DNA of 13,056 bases from JAEELC01 sp963621965. GTDB lineage: Bacteria; Bacillota_I; Bacilli_A; Acholeplasmatales; Anaeroplasmataceae. A program made the translations under genes and the position numbers. Location: assembly GCA_963621965.1 (NCBI GenBank), contig CAVFGN010000044.1:1-13056 (forward strand), written 5' to 3'. Positions 1 to 7,962 of the stretch are shown piece by piece. Below the pieces are notes generated by a model. That model saw only the letters and a list, made by a program, of their open reading frames with translations. It was not told where the DNA came from and did no database searches. Every line of letters starts with the position of its first letter. Position 1 is the first letter of the stretch.

Positions 1-519
1 AAAGCTACTTGTGAGCATGAGGGTGTAAAGGCACACTATGAGTGCATAACTTGTGCTAAATTATTTAAGAATTCTACTGGTAGTCCAGAAATAACTGATA
101 AAGCAAGTGTACTTATTAGTACTGCAAATATTAGCGTTAAATACAATGAGTATTCTCACGTTTATTATGTTAGTAAATGTGATAATTCAAGTGCTAAAAT
201 TGCTTTAATTGCTGCAACTTATAAGGGAAACATAGTATCAGAAATTGATACTAGTGCATTTTCTAATTATGGACAATTAGAAAGTGTTGTCATTCCTGCT
301 ACTATTACAGATTTAGGTTATCAAGTATTTGAAGAGACAAAGTTAACTACAGTTTATTATATTGGTAGCAAAGATGATTTTGAAAAAATTAAGATAGGTT
401 CTTATAATACTAAATTTAAAAATGCAACTAAATACTATTATTGTGAAACTAAAACAACTGATACAAATAATAAATATTGGCACTTAGTAGACGGTGAAAT
501 TACTGTTTGGGAAATATAA
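1..519 (+). CDS. C-terminal fragment of LRR (BspA-like) surface protein
   Basis: This frame is open from the first base of the window to a TAA at 517-519 (172 codons), so the gene starts upstream and only its C-terminus is seen. The first ~25 residues hold a Cys-pair motif (ATCEHEGVKAHYECITCAKLF), a short repeated module common in Firmicutes surface proteins. Around residues 80-110 is a leucine-rich-repeat segment of the LRR_5/BspA type (SAFSNYGQLESVVIPATIT, then GYQVFEETKLTTVYYIG). The end, with YWHLVDGEITVWEI, is the usual tail of such proteins. No LPxTG sorting signal or C-terminal membrane helix is visible, so any anchoring signal would have to lie elsewhere in the protein. Extracellular location and a role in adhesion or substrate contact are inferred from the family. 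A terminator follows 13 nt after the stop. Confidence 0.8.
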   Translation, partial: KATCEHEGVKAHYECITCAKLFKNSTGSPEITDKASVLISTANISVKYNEYSHVYYVSKCDNSSAKIALIAATYKGNIVSEIDTSAFSNYGQLESVVIPATITDLGYQVFEETKLTTVYYIGSKDDFEKIKIGSYNTKFKNATKYYYCETKTTDTNNKYWHLVDGEITVWEI

Positions 520-532
520 ATAAGCAATAAAA

Positions 533-580
533 AAGAAGTCTTTAGAAAAGTAAAATCTAAAGGCTTTTTCTTTGTTTTTT
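533..580 (+). terminator. Rho-independent terminator after LRR protein gene
   Basis: A 14-bp stem (533-546 with 556-569, two G-T wobbles) with a 9-nt loop is followed by a T-rich tail at 565-580. It ends the transcript of the LRR protein and separates it from the next promoter. Confidence 0.85.
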
Positions 581-653
581 GAAAAACGCCTAAAACCACG
601 TACTAAAAACGAGGGTGTGTTTGTAAAATACAAAAAAATAAACTGCGTTTTTC
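581..653. repeat. Spaced inverted repeat GAAAAACGC ... GCGTTTTTC
   Basis: Perfect 9-bp arms at 581-589 and 645-653 enclose 55 nt that include a small TTGTA/TACAA hairpin at 621-633. It lies between the LRR terminator and the promoter of the next operon. It could be a structured RNA, a decayed mobile repeat or chance in AT-rich DNA; nothing here identifies it. Confidence 0.35.
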
Positions 654-745
654 TTAAAACACTAATTTTTGAGTGCCTAAAAAATAAAAAATTCGAAAAT
701 TCGAAAGTAAATTTTATCTTATATCTAGTAATTTGAGTATTTTTT

Positions 746-754
746 TGGTATAAT
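746..754 (+). promoter_or_regulatory. Extended -10 promoter of the phosphoketolase operon
   Basis: TGGTATAAT at 746-754 is a consensus -10 with a TG extension. No good -35 sits 17 nt upstream (726-731 reads TAGTAA), which is typical for extended -10 promoters. Transcription would start near 761, just before the cre. Confidence 0.65.
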
Positions 755-763
755 CAGTATACT

Positions 764-783
764 AATTGAAAACGATTTCAATT
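764..783. promoter_or_regulatory. Catabolite-responsive element (cre), CcpA operator
   Basis: The palindrome AATTGAAAACGATTTCAATT has 8-bp arms around ACGA. Its core TGAAAACGATTTCA (767-780) matches every position of the Gram-positive cre consensus TGWAANCGNTNWCA. It lies about +6 to +19 relative to the predicted start, a position where CcpA with P-Ser-HPr usually represses by blocking transcription. Another LacI-family regulator with a similar operator is possible. The palindrome is seen directly; CcpA as the binding protein is inferred. Confidence 0.75.
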
Positions 784-809
784 AAGAAACAAAAAAGAGG
801 TATTAAATT

Positions 810-1484
810 ATGGAAAATGTTATAACAGCTCAATCTTCATTCTCAGTTTTCGGTAATGTGAGTGAATTAATGTCAAAGGTAGAAGGTATTAAAGAATTAT
901 TTTCTGATTTTAAACATGATGAAAATACAACTACTTTACCAAATGGTTTACCTACAACTAACCATATCTTTACAAAAGATAATATGGCAGTAGTTGTACG
1001 TACTTATAGAATTGACATTCAATACGGTTACAATACTGAGGCCGGAGATACTATTGATAATTTCTTAGAGTTTGTAAATAGTGTTGTTACAAAATTAAAT
1101 CAAGTAGCTAACCCGCTATTTAACCGTGTAGCTTACACAGATGCAAACTTCGTTGTTAGAAGTGATGAGAATATGAAGAAGTTCAATGAATTATTTAGTG
1201 TAGCTGATGTATTTGGTGAAAATGGTTCTGAACTCCAAGTAAGAGTTAACAATGTTAAGGATGTTAATGGTGAATTAACTAATTGTGTAACTGTAGCTCA
1301 AGATGGAAGCGCTGAAAATAAGCACACAAAAGAGAGAATGAGTGTTATCTTCGTGAATAACGATATTAACTCTCTTGCTCAAGCACGTGAACCTAGATTC
1401 ACTTTTGATAAGTGCAAAGAATTATTATCTGACTACATTATGGTTGCAAAAGAAAGAACTAATAAGATTTTATCTAATTTATAA
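810..1484 (+). CDS. Hypothetical soluble protein in phosphoketolase operon
   Basis: This is a 224-residue protein I do not recognise. It has no signal peptide, membrane helix or Cys-rich motif, so it is probably cytosolic. A notable segment is VVVRTYRIDIQYGYNTEAGD around residues 62-80, followed by a helical stretch (TIDNFLEFVNSVVTKLNQ) and then NRVAYTDANFVV near 105-116. The mix suggests alternating beta and alpha structure. The start is supported by AGAGG at 796-800, 9 nt before the ATG. It is first in the transcript, directly downstream of the cre, and only 28 nt with no terminator separate it from the phosphoketolase gene, so the two are probably cotranscribed. Function is unknown; a link to sugar-phosphate metabolism is only suggested by context. 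It is clearly a real gene: good RBS, good codon usage and promoter. Confidence 0.8.
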   Translation: MENVITAQSSFSVFGNVSELMSKVEGIKELFSDFKHDENTTTLPNGLPTTNHIFTKDNMAVVVRTYRIDIQYGYNTEAGDTIDNFLEFVNSVVTKLNQVANPLFNRVAYTDANFVVRSDENMKKFNELFSVADVFGENGSELQVRVNNVKDVNGELTNCVTVAQDGSAENKHTKERMSVIFVNNDINSLAQAREPRFTFDKCKELLSDYIMVAKERTNKILSNL

Positions 1485-1512
1485 TATTTTCATTTTAAAT
1501 TAGGAGGAAAAG

Positions 1513-3873
1513 ATGTCAAAAAAATTGGAAGGACCTCTTACTAATGAGGAATTAGTACTTATTAACAAGTACTGGAATGCGGCTAACTATCTATCAGCTG
1601 CACAACTTTATCTTCTTGATAACCCACTTTTAAAGCGCCCTTTAAAACAAAGCGATGTTAAAAAGAAGATTGTTGGTCACTGGGGAACAGTACCAGGACA
1701 AAATTTTATTTATGCACATTTAAATAGAATTATTAAAAAATATGACCAAGACATGATTTTAATTTCGGGCCCTGGTCATGGTGGAAACTTCTTTGTTGCA
1801 AACTCTTATCTTGAAGGAACTTACTCAGAAGTTTATCCAAACATTTCAGAGGATGAAGAAGGTTTAAAAAAATTATTTAAACAATTCTCCTTCCCAGGCG
1901 GTATTTCAAGCCACGTTGCGCCTGAAACTCCAGGTTCAATTCATGAAGGTGGAGAACTTGGTTATTCTCTAGCTCACTCTTTTGGTAGTGTTCTAGATAA
2001 TCCGAATTTAATTACTGCCTGTGTTGTAGGCGATGGTGAAGCTGAAACAGGTCCACTTGCAACAAGTTGGCAAGGATTTAAATTCATCAATCCTAAAAAA
2101 GATGGTGCAGTGTTGCCAATTCTACACCTAAACGGATATAAGATTGCAAACCCTACTATTTTGTCTCGTATTCCACATAAAGAACTTGAAATGTATTTTA
2201 AAGGCTTAGGATATGAACCTATCTTTGTCGAAGGTAGCGATCCTTTCCAAATGCATCAAACAATGGCTCAAGCTCTTGAAAAATGTATGAAGATGATTCG
2301 TAAGAATCAAAGAGATGCGCGTCAAAGAAATGATTTATCTCCAAAAACATGGCCAATGATCGTACTTCGTTCGCCAAAAGGATGGACAGGTCCAAAGGTA
2401 GTTGACGGAAAAATTGTTGAAGGATATTGGAGAGCACACCAAGTCCCTATCGATATGTCACGCCCTGAACACTTAGGTCTTCTTGAAGAATGGTTAAGAA
2501 GTTATCATCCTGAAGAATTATTCGATGAGAATGGTAAATTAATTCCTGAATTAAAAGCACTTGCACCTAAATATGAACGTAGAATCAGTGCTAATCCTCA
2601 TACTAATGGAGGCAAGTTGTTAAAAGACTTAAGAATGCCTGACTTTAGAAATTATGCATTTGAAATTGGTGAACACGGTGAAAAAGATAGTCAAGATATG
2701 ACAAATTTAGGCGCATTCATTCGTGATGTTATTAAATTAAATCAAGAAAACTTTAGAATATTTGGCCCTGATGAGACTGCAAGTAACAGATTAAACCACG
2801 TATTTGAAGTTACCGATAGAATGTGGGATAGTAACACTATTGACGCCGATGATCACTTAGCACCTACTGGTAGAGTAATGGATTCTATGCTATCAGAACA
2901 TATGTGCGAAGGTATGCTAGAAGGATACTTATTAACAGGTCGTCATGGTTTCTTTGCAAGTTATGAAGCATTCATGCGTATTGTTGATTCAATGGTAAGC
3001 CAACATGCTAAATGGTTAAAGATTTGTAACCAATTAACATGGAGACAACCAATTGCCTCTTTAAACTTAATTTTATCTTCAACAGTATGGCAACAAGATC
3101 ATAACGGATTTACACACCAAGATCCTGGTTTCATTGATCATATGGTTGCGAAAAAACCAGATGTTACTCGTATCTACTTACCACCTGATTCAAATACATT
3201 AATTTGTACAATGGATCATTGCTTAAAGACTAAGAACTATATTAACACAATCGTTGCTTCAAAGCATCCTCGTCCTCAATGGTTAACAATGGATGAAGCT
3301 GTTAGTGAATGTTCACAAGGCTTATCAATTTGGCAATGGGCAAGCAATGACCAAGGTAGTGAACCTGATGTAGTAATGGTTGGTTGTGGCGAAACTCCTA
3401 CTCTTGAAGCTTTAGCTGCTACAAGCATTATTAGAGAGAATTTACCTGAAATTAAGGTTAGATTTGTTAATGTTATCGACTTATTTAAGTTAAAACCATC
3501 TCAAGAACATCCTCATGGTTTAACTGATGTTGAATACGATACTATATTTACAAAAGATAAACCTATTGTATTTGCATTCCATGGTTATCCAACTGTAATT
3601 CATGAATTAACTTATAGAAGACATAACCGTGATCTACACGTTAGAGGATATCAAGAAGAAGGTTCAATTACTACTCCATTTGATATGCGTGTTCAAAATA
3701 AGATTGATAGATTCCACCTTGTAATTGATGCATTAAATGCAATTAAAGGATATGGAGATAAGAAAGCTTATTTAATTCAAAAAATGCGTGATACTCTTGT
3801 TAGACACAAACAACATATTGATGACTTTGGTGAAGATATTCCTGAAGTTAGAGATTGGAAATGGAAAAATTAA
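1513..3873 (+). CDS. xfp: Xylulose-5-P/fructose-6-P phosphoketolase
   Basis: This 786-residue enzyme is full length for the family (about 790-830). It cleaves xylulose 5-phosphate, and often fructose 6-phosphate, with inorganic phosphate to give acetyl-phosphate plus glyceraldehyde 3-phosphate or erythrose 4-phosphate, using thiamine diphosphate and Mg2+ in the cytosol. Visible signatures are GHWG (55-58), GPGHGG (86-91), SFPGGISSH (126-134), the ThDP/metal motif GDGEAETG (173-180) continuing to NGYKIANPT (207-215), FGPDETASNR (417-426) with the glutamate of the pyrimidine domain, and GRHGFF (476-481). The active-site histidines of the family are all present. The start is fixed by AGGAGG at 1502-1507. 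It follows the hypothetical gene closely and is likely under the same cre, so acetyl-phosphate formation would respond to carbon supply. Whether it prefers xylulose 5-P or also uses fructose 6-P cannot be read from the sequence. Confidence 0.97.
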   Translation: MSKKLEGPLTNEELVLINKYWNAANYLSAAQLYLLDNPLLKRPLKQSDVKKKIVGHWGTVPGQNFIYAHLNRIIKKYDQDMILISGPGHGGNFFVANSYLEGTYSEVYPNISEDEEGLKKLFKQFSFPGGISSHVAPETPGSIHEGGELGYSLAHSFGSVLDNPNLITACVVGDGEAETGPLATSWQGFKFINPKKDGAVLPILHLNGYKIANPTILSRIPHKELEMYFKGLGYEPIFVEGSDPFQMHQTMAQALEKCMKMIRKNQRDARQRNDLSPKTWPMIVLRSPKGWTGPKVVDGKIVEGYWRAHQVPIDMSRPEHLGLLEEWLRSYHPEELFDENGKLIPELKALAPKYERRISANPHTNGGKLLKDLRMPDFRNYAFEIGEHGEKDSQDMTNLGAFIRDVIKLNQENFRIFGPDETASNRLNHVFEVTDRMWDSNTIDADDHLAPTGRVMDSMLSEHMCEGMLEGYLLTGRHGFFASYEAFMRIVDSMVSQHAKWLKICNQLTWRQPIASLNLILSSTVWQQDHNGFTHQDPGFIDHMVAKKPDVTRIYLPPDSNTLICTMDHCLKTKNYINTIVASKHPRPQWLTMDEAVSECSQGLSIWQWASNDQGSEPDVVMVGCGETPTLEALAATSIIRENLPEIKVRFVNVIDLFKLKPSQEHPHGLTDVEYDTIFTKDKPIVFAFHGYPTVIHELTYRRHNRDLHVRGYQEEGSITTPFDMRVQNKIDRFHLVIDALNAIKGYGDKKAYLIQKMRDTLVRHKQHIDDFGEDIPEVRDWKWKN

Positions 3874-3879
3874 AAACTT

Positions 3880-3902
3880 GGAGCGAGAAATCGCTCCTTT
3901 TT
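3880..3902 (+). terminator. Terminator of the phosphoketolase operon
   Basis: A perfect 7-bp GC-rich stem (GGAGCGA / TCGCTCC) is capped by a GAAA tetraloop and followed by TTTTT at 3898-3902, 6 nt after the phosphoketolase stop codon. A textbook intrinsic terminator. Confidence 0.93.
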
Positions 3903-3957
3903 ATTTAGTTTAGGATAATTTGATTATGTTTAAGTCTCGTATTTATTTTTTTGAATA

Positions 3958-3990
3958 TAAAAAAACATATTTAGAAAAATCTAAATATGT
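3958..3990 (-). terminator. Terminator of the minus-strand secreted/membrane pair
   Basis: Perfect 11-bp arms ACATATTTAGA (3965-3975) and TCTAAATATGT (3980-3990) have a 4-nt loop. Read on the minus strand the hairpin is followed by a run of T (the A run at 3959-3965). It lies 8 nt beyond the stop codon of the membrane-protein gene, and with the plus-strand terminator at 3880 insulates two convergent units. Confidence 0.85.
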
Positions 3991-3998
3991 CATTTAAA

Positions 3999-4340
3999 CT
4001 ATTTAATTTGAGAAATCACAGTAGCTAAATCTAATAATATTACATAAAATGAGATAACAGCATTTATTACTTGAGGTATCAATAAAAGTAGATATTTAAG
4101 TGGTGTTCTTTCTTTGGAAAATAGATTTATAATGAATGTTATTATGTAAAAAATTGCTGGTACTAAAAAACTGATTATTGAAATGTCAGAAATAATAGGT
4201 TTTCCAACATAAGTATCCTTTGCAAGCAAGTTAAAGCATATTATAATTAAAACTGCCATGACAAGTGTTGCACATATTGACAAAGTCCAATTTATTTTTA
4301 ATATTACCTTGTTTTTGTTATTAATATTATTTTGCATCAT
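3999..4340 (-). CDS. Small three-helix membrane protein
   Basis: This 113-residue protein was not recognised. Three hydrophobic segments are clear: about residues 18-40 (WTLSICATLVMAVLIIICF), 54-74 (SIISFLVPAIFYIITFIINLF region) and 83-105 (YLLLLIPQVINAVISFYVI). The N-terminus is Asn/Lys-rich and polar. Charged residues between helices 2 and 3 (SKERTPLK) suggest that loop is cytoplasmic, which would place the N-terminus outside; this is inference. Two adjacent ATGs follow GGAGG; the first is 4 nt away, the second (4337) 7 nt away, and either could be used. Its Shine-Dalgarno abuts the stop codon of the upstream secreted-protein gene (9-nt gap), so translation is probably coupled. A partner or immunity-like role for the secreted protein is possible but unproven. 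Confidence 0.75.
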   Translation of the reverse strand: MMQNNINNKNKVILKINWTLSICATLVMAVLIIICFNLLAKDTYVGKPIISDISIISFLVPAIFYIITFIINLFSKERTPLKYLLLLIPQVINAVISFYVILLDLATVISQIK

Positions 4341-4349
4341 AATTCCTCC

Positions 4350-5159
4350 TTATGGTCTTATTGTGGCTCCACCTGGAGCTTTTGAAACTGTTTTATAAAC
4401 TGTTTTTGGTATATTGAATGGTATATTTGTATTCGTATATGCATATAAATCCGCAGTAGTTTTTGTTTCAACAGTAGTATTGGTTTCTACATAATAAACA
4501 GATTGTGAAACGTATTCATAACCAAATATAATATATATTAATTTACCAGCACTAACGAGATTAAGAGAAAAATCAATCATATCGTCTTCAGTCATCATAT
4601 CATAAACTTTACAGGAATCATATGCTACCTGATCATTATATAAATCCATATTTTTGTGAATTATTGGATTTGAGTCATATTCTTCGTGAGCCATTACAAG
4701 TTTTATTGCGAATTCTGGACTAGTGTTGAAATATAGAAGAGTTGTCCAATAGGCGTGTTGAAATGAATTTCCTAATTGGCCGTCACTACACGAATCAGGG
4801 AATTGTTTTCTAGTTTCTTCAATTGCATTATTTGATAGTTCATAACCCTTTTTAGCAAATTGAGGATAATTAACCATTAATTGTATTTCGCTTTTGGTTA
4901 AGTCTTTTCCAAATATGTGGTATTTTTCACTTATTTCGCTAGTTCTATTATAACCTACACAATAAGCGTAGTCTATAAATTCTTGGGTACCGATAAATTC
5001 ATGATTTAAATCATCGTAATATAAGACAATGTCATCGAGACTAAATGAAACTCCATCCGACGTTGTATAAAATTCGCTAAAAGTTTCTTCTGATGCAAAT
5101 GATTTAGAAGAAAATATTGAAATAAACACAAAAATAATAAGAATAAAAATTTTTTTCAC
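4350..5159 (-). CDS. Secreted protein with H...HE...MDLxN motif (DUF6973-like)
   Basis: The likely start is the GTG at 5159, giving 269 residues. It sits 8 nt after AAGGAAGG and yields a classic signal peptide (MKKIFILIIFVFISIF..., cleavage after SKSFA before SEE). An in-frame GTG at 5168 overlaps that Shine-Dalgarno and adds only MFY/V before the lysines, so it is less likely. In the mature part, around residues 128-180, is GNSFQHAYWTTLL, then AHEEYDSNP and MDLYNDQVAY. This spacing of His, His-Glu and Asp-Leu-x-Asn resembles, from memory, the uncharacterised DUF6973 family found in secreted and polymorphic-toxin-like proteins; a metal-dependent hydrolase is conceivable but unproven. The C-terminus has a Thr-rich stretch (NTTVETKTT) and ends in KAPGGATIRP. 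It probably acts outside the membrane. It is first of a two-gene unit with the membrane protein that follows. Confidence 0.75.
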   Translation of the reverse strand: MKKIFILIIFVFISIFSSKSFASEETFSEFYTTSDGVSFSLDDIVLYYDDLNHEFIGTQEFIDYAYCVGYNRTSEISEKYHIFGKDLTKSEIQLMVNYPQFAKKGYELSNNAIEETRKQFPDSCSDGQLGNSFQHAYWTTLLYFNTSPEFAIKLVMAHEEYDSNPIIHKNMDLYNDQVAYDSCKVYDMMTEDDMIDFSLNLVSAGKLIYIIFGYEYVSQSVYYVETNTTVETKTTADLYAYTNTNIPFNIPKTVYKTVSKAPGGATIRP

Positions 5160-5182
5160 GTAAAACACCTTCCTTTCTAGTT

Positions 5183-5211
5183 ATATTATCATAAAACACA
5201 TGTATATGCAA
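5183..5211 (-). promoter_or_regulatory. Promoter of the secreted/membrane protein pair
   Basis: On the minus strand, TTGCAT (5206-5211) and TAATAT (5183-5188) are separated by 17 nt, and a TG one base before the -10 makes it an extended -10. It lies just upstream of the GTG start and its Shine-Dalgarno, giving a short leader. Confidence 0.55.
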
Positions 5212-5418
5212 ATAAATAATGAAAATATTACGTCAAACAGAGGATTTTACTAAAGACAATTCAAAATTTTTCGAATATTATGCAAAATTAATTAAAAAAT
5301 AATTGATTTTGAAATTAAATTTAAAACATAATTGCATATATAAAGTAGGAAAATGATAAATTGTTTTATATTATGTATAAACAAATATTGATTAAACGTA
5401 ATTAATGAAAATGTATAG
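5212..5418. other. Divergent AT-rich intergenic region, no gene called
   Basis: This stretch separates the divergent promoters. It holds an AT-only-type inverted repeat, CAAAATTAATT (5283-5293) with AATTGATTTTG (5301-5311), without a T tail that would mark a terminator. A 27-codon ATG frame at 5219-5302 has no ribosome binding site. Nothing else convincing was seen. Confidence 0.5.
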
Positions 5419-5447
5419 TTGACTTTACATTTCTTTGAGTTTATAAT
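5419..5447 (+). promoter_or_regulatory. Consensus promoter of the glycosyltransferase pair
   Basis: TTGACT (5419-5424) and a perfect TATAAT (5442-5447) are 17 nt apart, close to the sigma-A consensus. The start would be near 5454, immediately before an inverted repeat. Confidence 0.8.
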
Positions 5448-5455
5448 TGAATAAA

Positions 5456-5477
5456 AATGTAAAATACACTTTACATT
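5456..5477. promoter_or_regulatory. Inverted-repeat operator AATGTAAA-N6-TTTACATT
   Basis: Perfect 8-bp arms at 5456-5463 and 5470-5477 flank ATACAC, covering roughly +2 to +23 of the predicted transcript. The same half-site within ACTTTACATT recurs at 5422-5431, inside the promoter (10-bp direct copy of 5468-5477). Three half-sites around one promoter suggest a repressor. The regulator is not identifiable; a leader hairpin is the alternative. Confidence 0.5.
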
Positions 5478-5488
5478 AGGAGGTATAT

Positions 5489-6694
<1,206 letters not shown>

Positions 6695-6706
6695 AAGGAA
6701 TCAATT

Positions 6707-7918
6707 ATGAAACTTATATCAGTAATTATACCAATGTATAACGCAGAAAAAACAATCGATAGAATGCTTCAAAGTATTCTTAATCAAACTTATAAAAATC
6801 TAGAAATTATAATTATTAATGATGGATCTATAGATAATAGTTTATCTATGATTGAAACTTATCAAAATAAAGACTCTAGAATTAAAATTTATTCAATTAA
6901 AAATAGCGGAGTATCACATGCAAGAAACGTAGGTTTATCTAAAGCAAACGGAGACTATATTCAATTTGTTGATGCGGATGATGACCTAGAACTAAATTAT
7001 TTTGAAAAGATGTCTAAAATGATTGAAGAAAATAATTGCGATGTTGCAATTTGCAATAACAAACATCCGTTTTTCTTCTCTCATTTTGAAAGAGACGAAG
7101 TTCTTGATGTAACAAAACACGATGAATTTATTGAATTTTATCAACATACCTTCGCAATTACTCTTCCATGGAATAAATTATGGAAAAAAGAAACAATTTC
7201 AGGCTTATTCTTTGAAGAGGATTTAGATTTTGCGGAAGATGAAGCGTTCACTGTTGCCTGTCTTGGAAGAATTAAAAAAGTAGCTGTTACTAAAGATGTG
7301 TTATATCATTACTATCTTGCTTCTAAGGAAAACGGCGGAGATCAAAAGTCTACTTTAAATAATCAAGTAAATAAAGCTGCTTTCTGGGATAATCATACAA
7401 GTATTTACTATAAAGAAATGGGTTGTTTACCTTCAAAACTTGAATATATTCATAATCAAATTATTAATAAAGAAATTCCTATTTCAAATCCTAAAGAGAT
7501 TTTGTATTGTCGTATGTTTGAATTTGCTTTCTATCAATATGCAATTTATCAATCATTTGGTATTCCTAAACATGGCTTGTTTATTGAACTATGCAATGAC
7601 ATAAAAGATCCATATTTTCATGCATACTTAAAGAGTCAAGAAGAATATTACGGTTTGAAATTCATTAATGTTTTAGATAAAAACATTACAAATGTTATTT
7701 TTAAACTTAATGAATCTATATTTAAAATGTATGATTATTTAGGAAAGAAAAAAATAGAAGTTCTTGATTCATCTTTAATTGCTATGATGATTTTTAATCA
7801 CTATTTTTTAGTAGAAAACAATGATATCAATAATGTTAATTTATTAAATAAATTAGATAAAGAATTTAAAGAAAATAAAACAGAACGCGCTATTATAGCA
7901 CACAAGTTTATTGATTAA
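6707..7918 (+). CDS. Family 2 (GT-A) glycosyltransferase, tandem paralogue
   Basis: This 403-residue protein aligns with the preceding gene over its full length. Catalytic signatures are all kept: INDGS (37-41), GVSHARN (68-74), DADDD (89-93), PWNK (154-157), FAEDEAF (175-181) and VLYHYYLA. The shared C-terminal region ends with NNDINNVNLLNKL. Similarity is highest in the GT-A domain and lower in the C-terminal half, suggesting a local duplication followed by divergence in acceptor choice (inference). The gene lies 12 nt after its twin with AAAGGA 7-8 nt before the ATG and no intervening terminator, so the two are cotranscribed. The two products could act in succession on one glycan or as a heterodimer; neither is shown by the sequence. 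Confidence 0.93.
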   Translation: MKLISVIIPMYNAEKTIDRMLQSILNQTYKNLEIIIINDGSIDNSLSMIETYQNKDSRIKIYSIKNSGVSHARNVGLSKANGDYIQFVDADDDLELNYFEKMSKMIEENNCDVAICNNKHPFFFSHFERDEVLDVTKHDEFIEFYQHTFAITLPWNKLWKKETISGLFFEEDLDFAEDEAFTVACLGRIKKVAVTKDVLYHYYLASKENGGDQKSTLNNQVNKAAFWDNHTSIYYKEMGCLPSKLEYIHNQIINKEIPISNPKEILYCRMFEFAFYQYAIYQSFGIPKHGLFIELCNDIKDPYFHAYLKSQEEYYGLKFINVLDKNITNVIFKLNESIFKMYDYLGKKKIEVLDSSLIAMMIFNHYFLVENNDINNVNLLNKLDKEFKENKTERAIIAHKFID

Positions 7919-7926
7919 TATTAAAA

Positions 7927-7962
7927 GAGCCAATATGTTTGACATATTGACTCATTTTTTTT
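7927..7962. terminator. Bidirectional terminator between convergent genes
   Basis: An 11-position stem (7927-7937 with 7943-7953, loop TTTGA) is followed on the plus strand by TTTTTTTT (7955-7962). One position is a C-A mismatch in plus-strand RNA but a G-U pair in minus-strand RNA, where the tail is a shorter TTTT. It serves the glycosyltransferases and probably also the convergent 446-residue gene, whose stop codon overlaps the T run. Confidence 0.82.

Noticed and set aside
2219..2437. 72-codon open frame on the minus strand inside the phosphoketolase gene
   Set aside because: It lies fully antisense to a strongly supported enzyme gene, has no ribosome binding site or promoter, and its protein shows no family features.
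5219..5302. 27-codon plus-strand frame in the divergent intergenic region
   Set aside because: The composition looks protein-like, but there is no Shine-Dalgarno, it starts only 8 nt beyond the divergent -35 element, and such short frames are common by chance in AT-rich DNA.
5283..5311. 11-bp AT-rich inverted repeat considered as a terminator
   Set aside because: No T run follows on either strand and no gene ends nearby; pairing is almost entirely A-T.
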